A stretch of 64,000 nt of DNA from Bacteriovorax sp. Seq25_V (GTDB taxonomy: Bacteria; Bdellovibrionota; Bacteriovoracia; Bacteriovoracales; Bacteriovoracaceae), in NCBI RefSeq assembly GCF_000447795.1, contig NZ_AUNI01000009.1, positions 186,001-250,000 on the forward strand. Reading direction: 5' to 3'. Each line of letters opens with the position of its first letter. Within the stretch, counting starts at the first letter, position 1. The notes under the pieces are model-generated. The model was given only the letters and a program-made list of their open reading frames with translations, was not told the DNA's origin and made no database searches. Positions 16,442 through 24,745 of this stretch are shown piece after piece. The position numbers and the translations under genes were made by a program.

Positions 16442-16650
16442 TTGATGACATGAATCTTTTTACGATTCCCGTGACCACATTCTGGGCAGCGAGAATTTTC
16501 TTGTATGCATAGGTTTTTATAGTCAGAAAGATGAGTATGAATTAGTCTAGCCTCACATACTTCGCACGTATTAATGATTCTTGATACTTGATCAGCATCA
16601 CCAAAGTACTCTTCAAATGTTTCAAATTTAAATTCAGGGTCAAAAGACAT
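16438..16650 (-). CDS. Small zinc-ribbon protein
   Basis: The 70-residue protein has two cysteine pairs (CEVC at residues 29-32 and CPEC at 55-58), consistent with a single zinc ribbon. The N-terminus is acidic and aromatic (PEFKFETFEEYFG) and the C-terminus basic. Function not recognised; such ribbons often mediate protein or nucleic acid contacts. The start has AGGAG five bases upstream. Its stop codon overlaps the uvrC stop region tail to tail. Confidence 0.7.
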   Translation of the reverse strand: MSFDPEFKFETFEEYFGDADQVSRIINTCEVCEARLIHTHLSDYKNLCIQENSRCPECGHGNRKKIHVIN

Positions 16651-16747
16651 TTTTACTCCTACTTTCTTATCCAGTTACTTCTTTCATTATCGGTATGGCC
16701 CCTTTCGTCTTTACTAATTGTTTATCTTTTGAGATTTTGAGGGATAA

Positions 16748-16763
16748 TTTACCCATGGGTAAA
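16748..16763. promoter_or_regulatory. Perfect 16-base palindrome upstream of the UDG-like gene
   Basis: TTTACCCATGGGTAAA is a perfect palindrome 49 bases before the ATG at 16813, in the divergent region with the zinc-ribbon gene. It contains TTAC and GTAA half-sites with a 6-base centre. The reported Bdellovibrio LexA site is TTAC-N3-GTAA, so the half-sites agree but the spacing differs. A repressor site linked to DNA repair is possible but unproven. Confidence 0.5.
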
Positions 16764-16812
16764 AATAGCTTCTCGAGATAGTTTATCTAACTCTTTGATT
16801 TTAAAAGGTAAT

Positions 16813-17676
16813 ATGAGCACTAACTTGTTTGAAAATCGGCTTCCAAAACACTCTCAGCTTACTTCGAAGCAGAGCTTTTTCACAGGACTGTTTAGTCGAA
16901 ATCCGTGGTACCCAAATCTTTTAAAATTAAATCAACCGGTTGAGAATTCGAGTGAAACTCCAGTCGTAAAAGTACAACAACAAGAAGTAAAAAGAGCAGT
17001 TGAATCACTTCATAAGATTGAAGAGAAAGAAGTAAATCTTAATAAGCTCGTTGAAGTACCAGCAGCTAAGAATATCAAGAAAGAAGAACCTGTTGTTCAG
17101 GCAAGTGTGGCCGAAATTAGCTCGAGCTTTGAAGAATATCTTTCTTCAATGAACAAGGATTGGAAAAAAGAAGAAATTCCAGGTTTCAATTATTTTGAAA
17201 ATGGAAAATTAAAGGTCTTGTTCTATGGTCTTTCTGAATTTGAAGAGAACGAATTTAAAGACCTTGAAGTTCCACCATATAGTTTAGTTCCAAGTGACCA
17301 AGATCTTCTAGGAAAAATGATCGGAGCAATGAATTTAAAAGAGGGTTCTTTCTTAAGATGTCCTCAGGTTAAAGGTGATGGGGCGCTTAATCATCTTCTA
17401 AGTGCTGTTTCATACTTTAGACCACAAGTCGTAGTTTCACTTGGAGCAGGTTCAACAAATATTGCTCTTGAAAAGAAAGTTCGTCTTTCAAATATTCATG
17501 GAGAAATTCTTCCTAAGTCATTTAGACTTACTGGTGAAAATAAAACTTTGGAATTTTATGTTTCACCTCTATTTCATCCTAATCTTCTTGAAATTAATAC
17601 GAGTATGAAGAGAACTGCTTGGATTGATATGCAAAGAGTGATGAAGTTCTTACAAGAAAATCAAAAAACCGAGTAA
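16813..17676 (+). CDS. Uracil-DNA glycosylase superfamily-like protein
   Basis: The 287-residue protein has a polar, lysine/glutamate-rich N-terminal 110 residues and a C-terminal domain resembling family 4/5 uracil-DNA glycosylases: QDLLGKMIGAMNL, then VVVSLGAGSTNIAL, SNIHGEILPKSFRL and SPLFHPNLLEINTSMKRTAW. The last part is like the conserved HPS-containing loop and closing tryptophan region. The four cysteines for the iron-sulfur cluster of family 4 enzymes are missing, as is a clear GEAPG motif, so catalytic activity is doubtful. The ATG has AAAGGT upstream; a TTG at 16795 has no such site. Proximity to uvrC and a palindrome fit a repair link, by inference. Confidence 0.45.
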   Translation: MSTNLFENRLPKHSQLTSKQSFFTGLFSRNPWYPNLLKLNQPVENSSETPVVKVQQQEVKRAVESLHKIEEKEVNLNKLVEVPAAKNIKKEEPVVQASVAEISSSFEEYLSSMNKDWKKEEIPGFNYFENGKLKVLFYGLSEFEENEFKDLEVPPYSLVPSDQDLLGKMIGAMNLKEGSFLRCPQVKGDGALNHLLSAVSYFRPQVVVSLGAGSTNIALEKKVRLSNIHGEILPKSFRLTGENKTLEFYVSPLFHPNLLEINTSMKRTAWIDMQRVMKFLQENQKTE

Positions 17677-17688
17677 TATTGTCCGTCG

Positions 17689-17712
17689 ATTTTGCTGTTG
17701 AGCAAAATTTTA
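17689..17712 (+). terminator. Likely terminator after the UDG-like gene
   Basis: ATTTTGCT-GTTG-AGCAAAAT is an 8-bp stem, AT-rich, followed by TTTAAAATCG. The poor T-run makes it moderate. Confidence 0.5.
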
Positions 17713-17760
17713 AAATCGTCTATCATTTAAATGACCAAGAAGGTCAGTTAGAGGATTAGG

Positions 17761-18918
17761 ATGATTCTTAAGTTTCATATAGCACTATTTGCGAGCACCC
17801 TAGCTTTTGCAAATATCAAAAATTATCAGAATATCAGTAATGACTTTAAAGTCAGAGTTCGTATTGCTAAAGAGTTAAACTCAGTGACTATCTCTGGTAC
17901 CGACCTCAAGCGTGAGCTTTATCCTGTTAAGCAGAAGAAAGTGTTTGCAGGAAGGAAGAAAATAAAATTCAACTGCAGTGACTTTAAATCAGACAATAAG
18001 ATGGCGAAAAATTCGATGCTCCTGGCTTCCTTAGAGTCTTCTACGGGCTTAATCTCTTTTGGGAAGAATAAGTATCACGGAAAATTAAATGTCGTTACGA
18101 GCGAAAATAATGATTCTTGTGATGTCGTTAATGAACTTGATATGGACATTTATATCGGGTCCCTTTTAGCTAAGGAGATGAATGCTTCTTGGCCTCTCGA
18201 AGCACTAAAAGCACAGGCCGTTGCTGCGAGAACATATGCCCTTTATCAAATCTCTAAAGCAAAACTAGTAGATGATTCATTTTTTGATCTAGAAAATTCT
18301 GAGAAACATCAAGTAAATGGAGACTTCTTCGATGTAACACAAAGAACTTTAAAGGCGTCGAGAGAAACATCTGGTCTTATTTTAACTAATGATCTTGGAG
18401 AGGTAATACCTGCGTTTTTTCATGCTAGCTGTGGTGGACATACTATAGAACCCCAGGAAGTATGGACGAATAAAGTTAGTGGTTATAAATCTGCTACGTG
18501 TGAATACTGTAAGACAAGAGATAACTGGGATAACACAATCACAAGAGAGCGCTTTAGGGCTTTTTTAGATTGGTTAGGAAAGAAAGATTATATTCGTCCA
18601 GTTGGTAATTATAAAAATCTTGTCGTTTACCCATCAAATAAGAATAGTGGTCATGTAGAACTTAGTATTGGGCAAAGACGAATAAGTTTAAGAAAATCAC
18701 TTTTTAGAAGATACTTTGGAAGAGTTATTTTTCCATCAAATAACTTTCATATTGTCGACGGTCAAACAGATGGGGAAATTACTTTTGTAGGTAAGGGTAA
18801 TGGCCATGGAGTTGGGCTTTGTCAGGTTGGTGCGAAATCCTTGGCCCAAAAAGGACTTGGGTTTCGTGAGATTCTCTCTCATTACTTCCCAAGTTTGAAA
18901 TTAACTAAAACGATCTAA
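17761..18918 (+). CDS. SpoIID/LytB domain protein
   Basis: SpoIID-domain proteins are peptidoglycan lytic transglycosylases acting on denuded glycans. The 385-residue protein has a signal peptide (1-17) and the family core from about residue 130: the membrane-proximal signature SLLAKEMNASWPLEALKAQA followed by ARTYAL, then FFHASCGGHT, and the C-terminal GNGHGVGLCQVGAKSLA. In Gram-negatives such proteins may process septal or, in predators, prey peptidoglycan; that is inference. ATG with AGAGGATTAGG upstream. The stop overlaps the convergent lipoprotein gene by four bases. Confidence 0.9.
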   Translation: MILKFHIALFASTLAFANIKNYQNISNDFKVRVRIAKELNSVTISGTDLKRELYPVKQKKVFAGRKKIKFNCSDFKSDNKMAKNSMLLASLESSTGLISFGKNKYHGKLNVVTSENNDSCDVVNELDMDIYIGSLLAKEMNASWPLEALKAQAVAARTYALYQISKAKLVDDSFFDLENSEKHQVNGDFFDVTQRTLKASRETSGLILTNDLGEVIPAFFHASCGGHTIEPQEVWTNKVSGYKSATCEYCKTRDNWDNTITRERFRAFLDWLGKKDYIRPVGNYKNLVVYPSNKNSGHVELSIGQRRISLRKSLFRRYFGRVIFPSNNFHIVDGQTDGEITFVGKGNGHGVGLCQVGAKSLAQKGLGFREILSHYFPSLKLTKTI

Positions 18919-19562
18919 TTACACTGAATGTTGTAGAATGTTGTTACTACTGGTGCAGCGTAGATTTGCCCATATTGAGACTGGTATGGATCAGCTTGCA
19001 TATAAGTTTCTTTCGCCGAAGAAATTACCCCGTAAGGACATGATGTACTTTTTGAAAGAACGATACCGTACGGAGCTTGGAAGTTTGAAAGTGTACGACC
19101 TTCAAAAATTAGATTTTGATACGCACACATTGAAACGTAAACATTATGTCCAAGGACTGTATTTCCATTTGTGATTTCTGCAACGATCATTAGATCGTTA
19201 AATGTAGAAGTTCCCATATAGAGTTGACCGACATTTCCTGCAATTGTACCAGGTCTGAAAGAGCCACTTAGTTTATTTGTACTATAATATGAACTTGATG
19301 TTCCACCTTGAATACTATATTGGAGAACATTACTTATTCTTTGTCCCGAACTACATGGTAGAGCAGAAGAGAGCTGAGAAAAAAGTGAATTAACAGCTTC
19401 AGGGTTAGAGGCACTATTGATAGTCGTTGATCCGTTTGATGTTCCACTGCTGTAAATTGTTCCAGAACCAGATCCCGAAGAAGAAGACTTGTTATCTCCA
19501 CCACAACTTACAAGAGCAGTTAAGGCACCAAATACGATAATGTTTTTTAACGAAATTTTCAT
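18915..19562 (-). CDS. Serine/glycine-rich lipoprotein
   Basis: The 215-residue product has a lipoprotein signal peptide with lipobox LVSC near residue 20, followed by a low-complexity SSSSGSGSG linker and a domain of about 150 residues with YIDL-poor, beta-rich sequence (TIAGNVGQLYMGTSTFNDLM, VLGHNVYVSMCAYQN). The four cysteines after the lipid-attached one may form disulfides. No family recognised. The ATG at 19562 has AAGGA upstream; a start nine codons earlier would disturb the signal peptide. It is convergent with and overlaps the SpoIID-domain gene. Confidence 0.7.
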   Translation of the reverse strand: MKISLKNIIVFGALTALVSCGGDNKSSSSGSGSGTIYSSGTSNGSTTINSASNPEAVNSLFSQLSSALPCSSGQRISNVLQYSIQGGTSSSYYSTNKLSGSFRPGTIAGNVGQLYMGTSTFNDLMIVAEITNGNTVLGHNVYVSMCAYQNLIFEGRTLSNFQAPYGIVLSKSTSCPYGVISSAKETYMQADPYQSQYGQIYAAPVVTTFYNIQCN

Positions 19563-19706
19563 TTTGCTAATCCTTAAATATTTCCCCACAAATTAACTGG
19601 GCTTTTATTGCTTTAGGCATATCGGTGTCCCCTCTTTAAAACTTTAGTGAATCAGTTATTATTAAATAATATCAAGTTAAATACTTAGAATACCGAAGAT
19701 TAGGAT

Positions 19707-20669
19707 ATGATAATTAATAAGATTAAGAACATTGTTGATAACCTCAAAGTAATGTTTAGGGATGAGCATGCTCTTTTTAGAGTTTCAATGGGACTGAAAT
19801 TCGCCCTAATTCCAACTCTGTCACTAATGTTCGCAATCCTACTTAATTACATTATTCTTCGAGTTACTATTTCGACATTAATGTCTTTTGAGAATGTTCG
19901 TGACTTTGTCATTGTTGATATTCTCTATCTATTTATTGAAAAGAGTGTTGTGGATATTATCCCATGGTTTATCCTTCTCTTTTGGATTCTACTAATTCTA
20001 GGAATGTTTCTTGCCAATGTTGTAATTAGGCCATTTAAAATTATTGGTGATTATTGTGAGCAAAAAGTAAAGGGACAGACTGTTTCTTATGATCCGGAAT
20101 TTGTGACTAACTTAAAACTCTTATCTTCATTCTCTGAATGGTTTTTTAGTACAATCGATGTAATGAAAGAAGTAGGGGATATTCGTGAAGTTAAGATTCC
20201 CGAAAAATACAAACGAATTCATCAACCAGTTTTCGAAACTAGCTTTTTCTTGTATACCTCTCTCGTCGTAACTATCGCGACAGCACTAACTGCGATTCTT
20301 ACTCTATATGCTAATTATGAAGTATTTAATGGGGTTGTTGAAGTTGTGAGAGAGTTTTTTGTAAATAAGGCAGAATTAAAAACATTTTTAGTTAAATTAA
20401 ATGAGGTGTATTCACTAATTTCAATTTTTATCGTCGCCTTCAATATCATTGCCTATCTTTTCTTCTGTATTTATTTATATTCGAAAATCTCAACACCTGC
20501 GTTTGGATTTTTCGCAACCATGAGATCCTTTATTTCTGGTCGACACTCTAACCGTGTACACTTAATTGGCTATCCATTTGTTCGAAAGTATACTAGATCG
20601 CTCAACAAATACCTCGATGAACTTGAAAGAAGTGCTCTTGAAAGCAATAAAAATGCAAAAGATAATTGA
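19707..20669 (+). CDS. Four-helix membrane protein with two HAMP-like segments
   Basis: The 320-residue protein has four predicted membrane helices (about 31-53, 82-104, 180-204 and 236-258). Each pair is followed by a cytoplasmic segment that looks HAMP-like: NVVIRPFKIIGDYCEQKVKG after helix 2, and KISTPAFGFFATMRSFISGR after helix 4, the latter ending in a helical tail with LNKYLDELERSALE. No kinase, cyclase or methyl-accepting output domain follows. It looks like a tandem duplication of a TM-TM-HAMP unit. Function unknown; the HAMP call is by pattern only. The gene stands alone, with a weak ribosome binding site (TTAGGATATG). Confidence 0.65.
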   Translation: MIINKIKNIVDNLKVMFRDEHALFRVSMGLKFALIPTLSLMFAILLNYIILRVTISTLMSFENVRDFVIVDILYLFIEKSVVDIIPWFILLFWILLILGMFLANVVIRPFKIIGDYCEQKVKGQTVSYDPEFVTNLKLLSSFSEWFFSTIDVMKEVGDIREVKIPEKYKRIHQPVFETSFFLYTSLVVTIATALTAILTLYANYEVFNGVVEVVREFFVNKAELKTFLVKLNEVYSLISIFIVAFNIIAYLFFCIYLYSKISTPAFGFFATMRSFISGRHSNRVHLIGYPFVRKYTRSLNKYLDELERSALESNKNAKDN

Positions 20670-20738
20670 GGAAATTCAAACTATCAGTTAAAATCTTATA
20701 AAACTTTTAAAGTAAAGTATTAACAAAAGGAATTGTAG

Positions 20739-21542
20739 ATGAAAAAACTTATTGCTCTAATCGGAGCAGGACTTATGCTAGCTAGTTGTGTTTCTGATGA
20801 CAAAATAGCTACTGCAGTAAAAAAAGCGATTAAGGAAGATCCAAATCTAATAGCTGAAGCTATCAAAGCTCACCCGGCAGAAGTAATGCAAGCTCTTCAA
20901 ACAGCTGCAAGAGATGCTAGAGAAGTAATGGCTAAGCAAAGAGAAGAAGATGAAAAAGCAAAGTTAATGGATGCTGTTAATAATCCTCTGAAGCCATCTA
21001 TTACTGATGCAGATGCAATCAGAGGAACAAAAGGTGCTCCAATTCAATTAGTTGAATACTCTGATTTTCAGTGTCCATACTGTACAAAGGGATATGAAGA
21101 AGTTGTTAAAGTACTTTTAGAAAAATATGATGGAAAAATTCAATTTGTATATAAGCACTTACCACTTTCATTCCATTCTGAAGCAAGAATTGCAGCTCAT
21201 TACTATGAAGCACTAAGACTTCAAAAAGATGATTTCGCACACAAGTTTCATGATGTCCTTTTTACAAATGAAGCTCAACAAAAGCTAAGACAGTTTAAAG
21301 AAAAATATCTACAAACTGTTGCTAAAGAGCTAGGTGCTAATATGAAGAAGTTAGCAGCTGATGTTAAGTCTGAAAAAGTAATCAATAAAGTAAAAGCAGA
21401 CGAAGCAGAAGCAGCAAAGTTTCAAATTCAAGGAACTCCAGGTTTTGTACTTAACGGAGTACCGATTAGAGGAGCTTACCCAATTCAACACTTCGAAGAT
21501 GTTCTAAAACTTCTTCAAGATAATGGTAAATTAAAAATCTAA
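20739..21542 (+). CDS. DsbA-like thioredoxin-fold lipoprotein
   Basis: A periplasmic disulfide oxidoreductase, probably anchored to a membrane. The lipobox LASC (C17) ends the signal peptide. A helical, charged region (20-95) with alanine-rich repeats precedes a DsbA/BdbD-type fold: active site CPYC at residues 111-114 (YSDFQCPYC), the helical insert, and the cis-proline loop GTPGFVLNG. The likely role is oxidation or isomerisation of exported proteins. The N-terminal helical extension resembles those of other Com1/BdbD-like DsbA proteins. AAGGAATT precedes the ATG and a terminator follows. Confidence 0.88.
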   Translation: MKKLIALIGAGLMLASCVSDDKIATAVKKAIKEDPNLIAEAIKAHPAEVMQALQTAARDAREVMAKQREEDEKAKLMDAVNNPLKPSITDADAIRGTKGAPIQLVEYSDFQCPYCTKGYEEVVKVLLEKYDGKIQFVYKHLPLSFHSEARIAAHYYEALRLQKDDFAHKFHDVLFTNEAQQKLRQFKEKYLQTVAKELGANMKKLAADVKSEKVINKVKADEAEAAKFQIQGTPGFVLNGVPIRGAYPIQHFEDVLKLLQDNGKLKI

Positions 21543-21545
21543 GAT

Positions 21546-21572
21546 AGGGGCCTTATGGCCCTTATTTTTTTT
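21546..21572 (+). terminator. Rho-independent terminator
   Basis: GGGCC-TTAT-GGCCC followed by TTATTTTTTTT, immediately after the DsbA-like gene. The T-run ends only 12 bases before the next start, leaving little room for a separate promoter, so some read-through is likely. Confidence 0.8.
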
Positions 21573-21583
21573 AAGGATTAAAT

Positions 21584-22027
21584 ATGGTTGATTTCAATCA
21601 AAAATATATCAAAGTTAATCAAGCATATCTTGCGAATTCAATTCACCAAGAAAGCCTTGGAGTGGATGATCTGATTAATGGCCAAGTTCCCCTCAATCTG
21701 CTAGATCAAGAGATTATTGATTCAATGTACGTAAGAGAAATTGAGAAAATATTGAATGAGGAAACTCTTTATCAAATTTCAAGAGCTGTAATTAACCTTG
21801 AAAATAAACTTAATAAGCTTGAAGAGATTGTTAATCTAGATGTAGTTGTTCCAAATCTGAGGGAGTTTTATACTTCGTTATCAGCTGTATTTCTTCAGTG
21901 TTTTGTTGAAACTGAAAATATTGATGACCTAGATGAGGCGAAATCTCACTGGCTAGAGGCAGTGAAGATAGGGCTAGAGGAAGAATTATCAATTTGGCAA
22001 GAAAAAATTAAAAGTCAGAAAATGTAA
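21584..22027 (+). CDS. Hypothetical soluble helical protein
   Basis: Not recognised. The 147-residue acidic protein is predicted to be mostly helical (for example NLENKLNKLEEIVNLD and DDLDEAKSHWLEAVKIGLEE), without signal peptide or membrane helix. The ribosome binding site AAGGATTAA directly follows the T-run of the preceding terminator. It precedes the HU gene, from which it is separated by a probable promoter. Confidence 0.6.
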   Translation: MVDFNQKYIKVNQAYLANSIHQESLGVDDLINGQVPLNLLDQEIIDSMYVREIEKILNEETLYQISRAVINLENKLNKLEEIVNLDVVVPNLREFYTSLSAVFLQCFVETENIDDLDEAKSHWLEAVKIGLEEELSIWQEKIKSQKM

Positions 22028-22057
22028 AAAAAAAATAAAAAAAAACGCCAAAACCCC

Positions 22058-22086
22058 TTGTCAAAGCACTCTTTCCACGTCATGAT
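22058..22086 (+). promoter_or_regulatory. Likely sigma-70 promoter of the HU gene
   Basis: TTGTCA (22058-22063), 17 bases, CATGAT (22081-22086). The transcript would begin about 32 bases before the HU ATG. An oligo-A tract (22026-22045) just upstream may act as an UP-like element. Confidence 0.5.
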
Positions 22087-22124
22087 TTTTGAACAACCTA
22101 TAAACACTAACTTTCGGAGTTAAC

Positions 22125-22403
22125 ATGAACAGAAAAGAACTTATTGAAGCTATTCTTTCAAACAAAGAACTTAACCACCTAACAAAAAAAGATGCAGATG
22201 CTTTCGTAGCTACTCTTCTTGAAACAGTAAAAAAAGCTGTTAAAAAAGGTGATGATGTTTCTCTAATCGGTTTTGGTACATTCACTAAAACAAGAAGAGC
22301 TGCTAGAACTGGTATCAACCCAGCAACTGGTGAAAAAATCAAAATTAAAGCTAAAACAGTTCCAAAGTTCAAGCCAGGTAAAGCTTGGAAGGAAATGTTC
22401 TAA
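22125..22403 (+). CDS. HU-family DNA-binding protein
   Basis: A 92-residue nucleoid-associated protein of the HU/IHF family. It has the dimerisation helices (NRKELIEAILSN, DADAFVATLLETVKKAVKKG), the core VSLIGFGTF, and the DNA-binding arm with the family signature RTGINPATGEKIKIKA followed by VPKFKPGK. The length matches HU. Antisense reading frames exist but are shadows. ATG with CGGAG upstream. Which HU/IHF paralogue it is cannot be decided, so no symbol is given. Confidence 0.95.
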   Translation: MNRKELIEAILSNKELNHLTKKDADAFVATLLETVKKAVKKGDDVSLIGFGTFTKTRRAARTGINPATGEKIKIKAKTVPKFKPGKAWKEMF

Positions 22404-22435
22404 TTATTAATTAGATAACTTTTCAAATATAGAAG

Positions 22436-22462
22436 CCCTCTTTTCGAAGAGGGTTTTTTTTT
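22436..22462 (+). terminator. Rho-independent terminator with UUCG loop
   Basis: CCCTCTT-TTCG-AAGAGGG with nine T. It ends the HU transcript. Confidence 0.92.
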
Positions 22463-22705
22463 CTTAAAAATCAATTTGTTGATAGCTCTTGTCGGCCAAT
22501 AGGGTCGACAAAGTGACACCGGGAAAATACTACCTATCAGCTAACATGCTATTATTTTATGAGTAGAGGCAAAAACTTCCAACATTGTCTTTCCCATCTT
22601 GAATTCATTTCATCTTAGCTGTATAATTTTTGACAGAGGCCCCTTTTCAGAGGAAAAATCTATCACAAGACAGGCCTAACATATAAACACCAGGAAGGAA
22701 GTTTT
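22463..22705 (+). other. Upstream control region and leader of the flagellar operon
   Basis: This 240-base stretch has no credible gene. It contains an inverted repeat TTGTCG (22489-22494) / CGACAA (22506-22511) about 90 bases before the promoter -35 box, a plausible regulator site, then the sigma-70 promoter at 22599-22627 and a leader of about 70 bases ending in AGGAAGGAAG before fliL. No sigma-54 site (TGGCAC-N5-TTGC) was found. Confidence 0.5.
22599..22627 (+). promoter_or_regulatory. Sigma-70 promoter of the fliL-fliA operon
   Basis: TTGAAT (22599-22604), exactly 17 bases, perfect TATAAT (22622-22627). The transcript would start near 22634, about 72 bases before fliL. It is the strongest promoter match in the window and suggests housekeeping control of the operon. 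Confidence 0.75.
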
Positions 22706-23236
22706 ATGGCAGATGGAGATGCTAGCAACACAGATTCAAGCAAAAATCCTTTGTTAACTATCGTTTTAATTTTAAATATCGTTTTAATGGGCGTCATTGC
22801 GTACATGCAATTTGAAACACATAAGAAGTTATCTAGCCAGTCTTCTATAGCAGACGTCGTAAAAGCAGAGATGGCTAAAGCTGAAGAAGAGGGCGATACA
22901 AAATCAGAAACTGGTGAAGCAAAAGAACAAAGTGGAAAGCTATTTCCATTAGATGGTTTTACTGCAAACTTAGCTCAAGGTGATGGGCCAAGAAGATTTA
23001 TTAGACTAAATGCAGTTTTAAAACTTAATACAGAAGCGAATGAAGAAGAATATAAGGCCCGTAAGCCGCAAATTCGCGACGTGGTAATCAGTATTTTAAA
23101 TGCTAAAAGACCACAAGATTTACTCAAATCTGAAGGTAAGGAGTACCTTAAAGAAGAGATTAAATCTGCAATCAATACTTTTCTTGTAAATGGAAAAGTT
23201 ATTGATGTTTATTACGTAGGATTTCAAATTAACTAA
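22706..23236 (+). CDS. fliL: Flagellar basal body-associated protein FliL
   Basis: FliL is a single-pass inner-membrane protein next to the stator and rotor. The 176-residue protein has a short polar N-terminus, a membrane helix at about 15-36 (LLTIVLILNIVLMGVIAY), a charged linker, and the stomatin-like periplasmic domain from about 75, with the family ending DVYYVGFQIN. It opens the flagellar operon, with 67 bases to fliM. Confidence 0.92.
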   Translation: MADGDASNTDSSKNPLLTIVLILNIVLMGVIAYMQFETHKKLSSQSSIADVVKAEMAKAEEEGDTKSETGEAKEQSGKLFPLDGFTANLAQGDGPRRFIRLNAVLKLNTEANEEEYKARKPQIRDVVISILNAKRPQDLLKSEGKEYLKEEIKSAINTFLVNGKVIDVYYVGFQIN

Positions 23237-23303
23237 TAATTTGGATTTTATTGCTTAAAGGAACGGACAGTATGTCCATCATCAAATCCTAGGAGGGGAA
23301 AAG

Positions 23304-24332
23304 ATGGCTCAGGTTCTAAGTCAAGATGAAGTTGATGCTCTATTAAACGCTGTTAACGATGGTGACTCTGATGATTTCTTAGGAAGTGACGGAGGTGACT
23401 TTGATGATGATGATAGCGATGATAATATTCAGCCCTATGATCTAACCAATCAAGATAGAGTTATCCGTGGGCGAATGCCTATCCTTGAGATTATCTATGA
23501 GAGATTCATTAGATCTTTCAGGGTATCTCTATCAAACTCTCTAAGAAAAATTTCTACTATTTCGATGATTTCGACAGACCTTTTAAAGTTTGGTGAATTC
23601 GTAAATACGCTACCTATTCCTTCTTGTATGTGTATCATGAGATTCAATGAACTAAGAGGACCTGCTCTTCTAGTATTCGAATCAAAACTTGCTTACGCAA
23701 TTATCGATTCTTATTTTGGTGGAACAGATAGACCTTTTACAAAAATTGAAGGAAAAGAATTCACGGCAATCGAACTTTCTTTCATGAAGAAAGTTATGGA
23801 TATGGCTATTTCTGACCTTGAAGAAGCTTGGGCGCCAGTTCATAGAATTGATGCTCAGTTTATTAGAACAGAGATTAACCCACAGTTCGTTGGTGTTGTT
23901 CCTCCATCAGATGTAATTATCGCAACTACACTTGAAGTTGAATTCGAATCAGCTTCTGGAACGATCATGATTGTTGTTCCATATTCAACGATCGAACCAA
24001 TTAAACAAAAACTAAGTTCAAGTTATCAGACTGATAACGATATGGCCGACAGTATTTGGACTCAGGCCATGAACGAGCATATTAAGCACGCACAAGCGAC
24101 AATTGTTGTGAAGCTAGGTGAGGCTAGTATGACCGTTGGTGACCTTTTGACACTGGAAAAAGGGGACATTATCCCACTGAACCAGGAAGCGTCAGGAGAG
24201 GTTACCGCAGAAGTTCAAGGTGTGGATAAGATGAAGTGCTTAATTGGAACCTATAAGGGCAATAGAGCGGTTCAAATCACACACGTTGATAAAACACCAA
24301 AAGGTTCAATTCAGTTTAAACACGAAGACTAG
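23304..24332 (+). CDS. fliM: Flagellar motor switch protein FliM
   Basis: FliM is the central C-ring component that binds phospho-CheY. The 342 residues include the N-terminal CheY-binding motif LSQDEVDALLNAV, an acidic linker (DDDDSDDN), the CheC-like middle domain with LPIPSCMCIMRFNELRGPA and a C-terminal SpoA domain (VKLGEASMTVGDLLTLEKGD). The start has AGGAGGGG. It is followed closely by fliN. Confidence 0.96.
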   Translation: MAQVLSQDEVDALLNAVNDGDSDDFLGSDGGDFDDDDSDDNIQPYDLTNQDRVIRGRMPILEIIYERFIRSFRVSLSNSLRKISTISMISTDLLKFGEFVNTLPIPSCMCIMRFNELRGPALLVFESKLAYAIIDSYFGGTDRPFTKIEGKEFTAIELSFMKKVMDMAISDLEEAWAPVHRIDAQFIRTEINPQFVGVVPPSDVIIATTLEVEFESASGTIMIVVPYSTIEPIKQKLSSSYQTDNDMADSIWTQAMNEHIKHAQATIVVKLGEASMTVGDLLTLEKGDIIPLNQEASGEVTAEVQGVDKMKCLIGTYKGNRAVQITHVDKTPKGSIQFKHED

Positions 24333-24341
24333 GAGTCGTAG

Positions 24342-24722
24342 ATGAGTGATCTACAAAACGGACAGGAAGGTATGGGAAAATTAAGTTCAATTAATTCAAT
24401 GGAAGTTGAAAAGTTAGCTGATGAAGTTAAGGCCGGTGATGATGCGATTAATAAGCTAAAGGTCCAGAATCTCGACTTTATTTTGGATATTCCGCTTAAG
24501 GTTACAGTTGAGCTTGGGAGAACTGAAGTCGTAATCAAGGATTTACTTCAACTTGGACAAGGTTCGGTACTAGAACTTGATAAGTTAGCAGGGGAGCCAC
24601 TAGAAATTCTAGTTAATGGCAAGCTTGTTGCAAAAGGAGAGGTAGTAGTTGTTAACGAAAAATTTGGTATTCGTTTAACAGATATTATTTCGCCGATAGA
24701 GAGAATCGAAACGTTAAAATAA
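24342..24722 (+). CDS. fliN: Flagellar motor switch protein FliN
   Basis: FliN completes the C-ring with FliM and FliG. The 126-residue protein ends in a SpoA domain: [20 protein letters not shown], then [20 protein letters not shown] and [12 protein letters not shown], all close to the family. The N-terminal 40 residues are variable. GGAG is at the ribosome binding site, 9 bases after fliM. Confidence 0.96.
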   Translation: MSDLQNGQEGMGKLSSINSMEVEKLADEVKAGDDAINKLKVQNLDFILDIPLKVTVELGRTEVVIKDLLQLGQGSVLELDKLAGEPLEILVNGKLVAKGEVVVVNEKFGIRLTDIISPIERIETLK

Positions 24723-24745
24723 ATTAAGGGAAATTAGGGATCAGT

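Noticed and set aside
19563-19706. Riboswitch upstream of the lipoprotein gene on the minus strand
   Set aside because: The GC-richer blocks here do not match the conserved core of any riboswitch class I know, including the c-di-GMP type.
22061-22372. Open frame antisense to HU
   Set aside because: HU is certain on the plus strand; the antisense reading has no homology pattern and no start signal.
22489-22511. TTGTCG/CGACAA inverted repeat as a definite operator
   Set aside because: Six-base arms with an 11-base gap can arise by chance; mentioned only as part of the control region.
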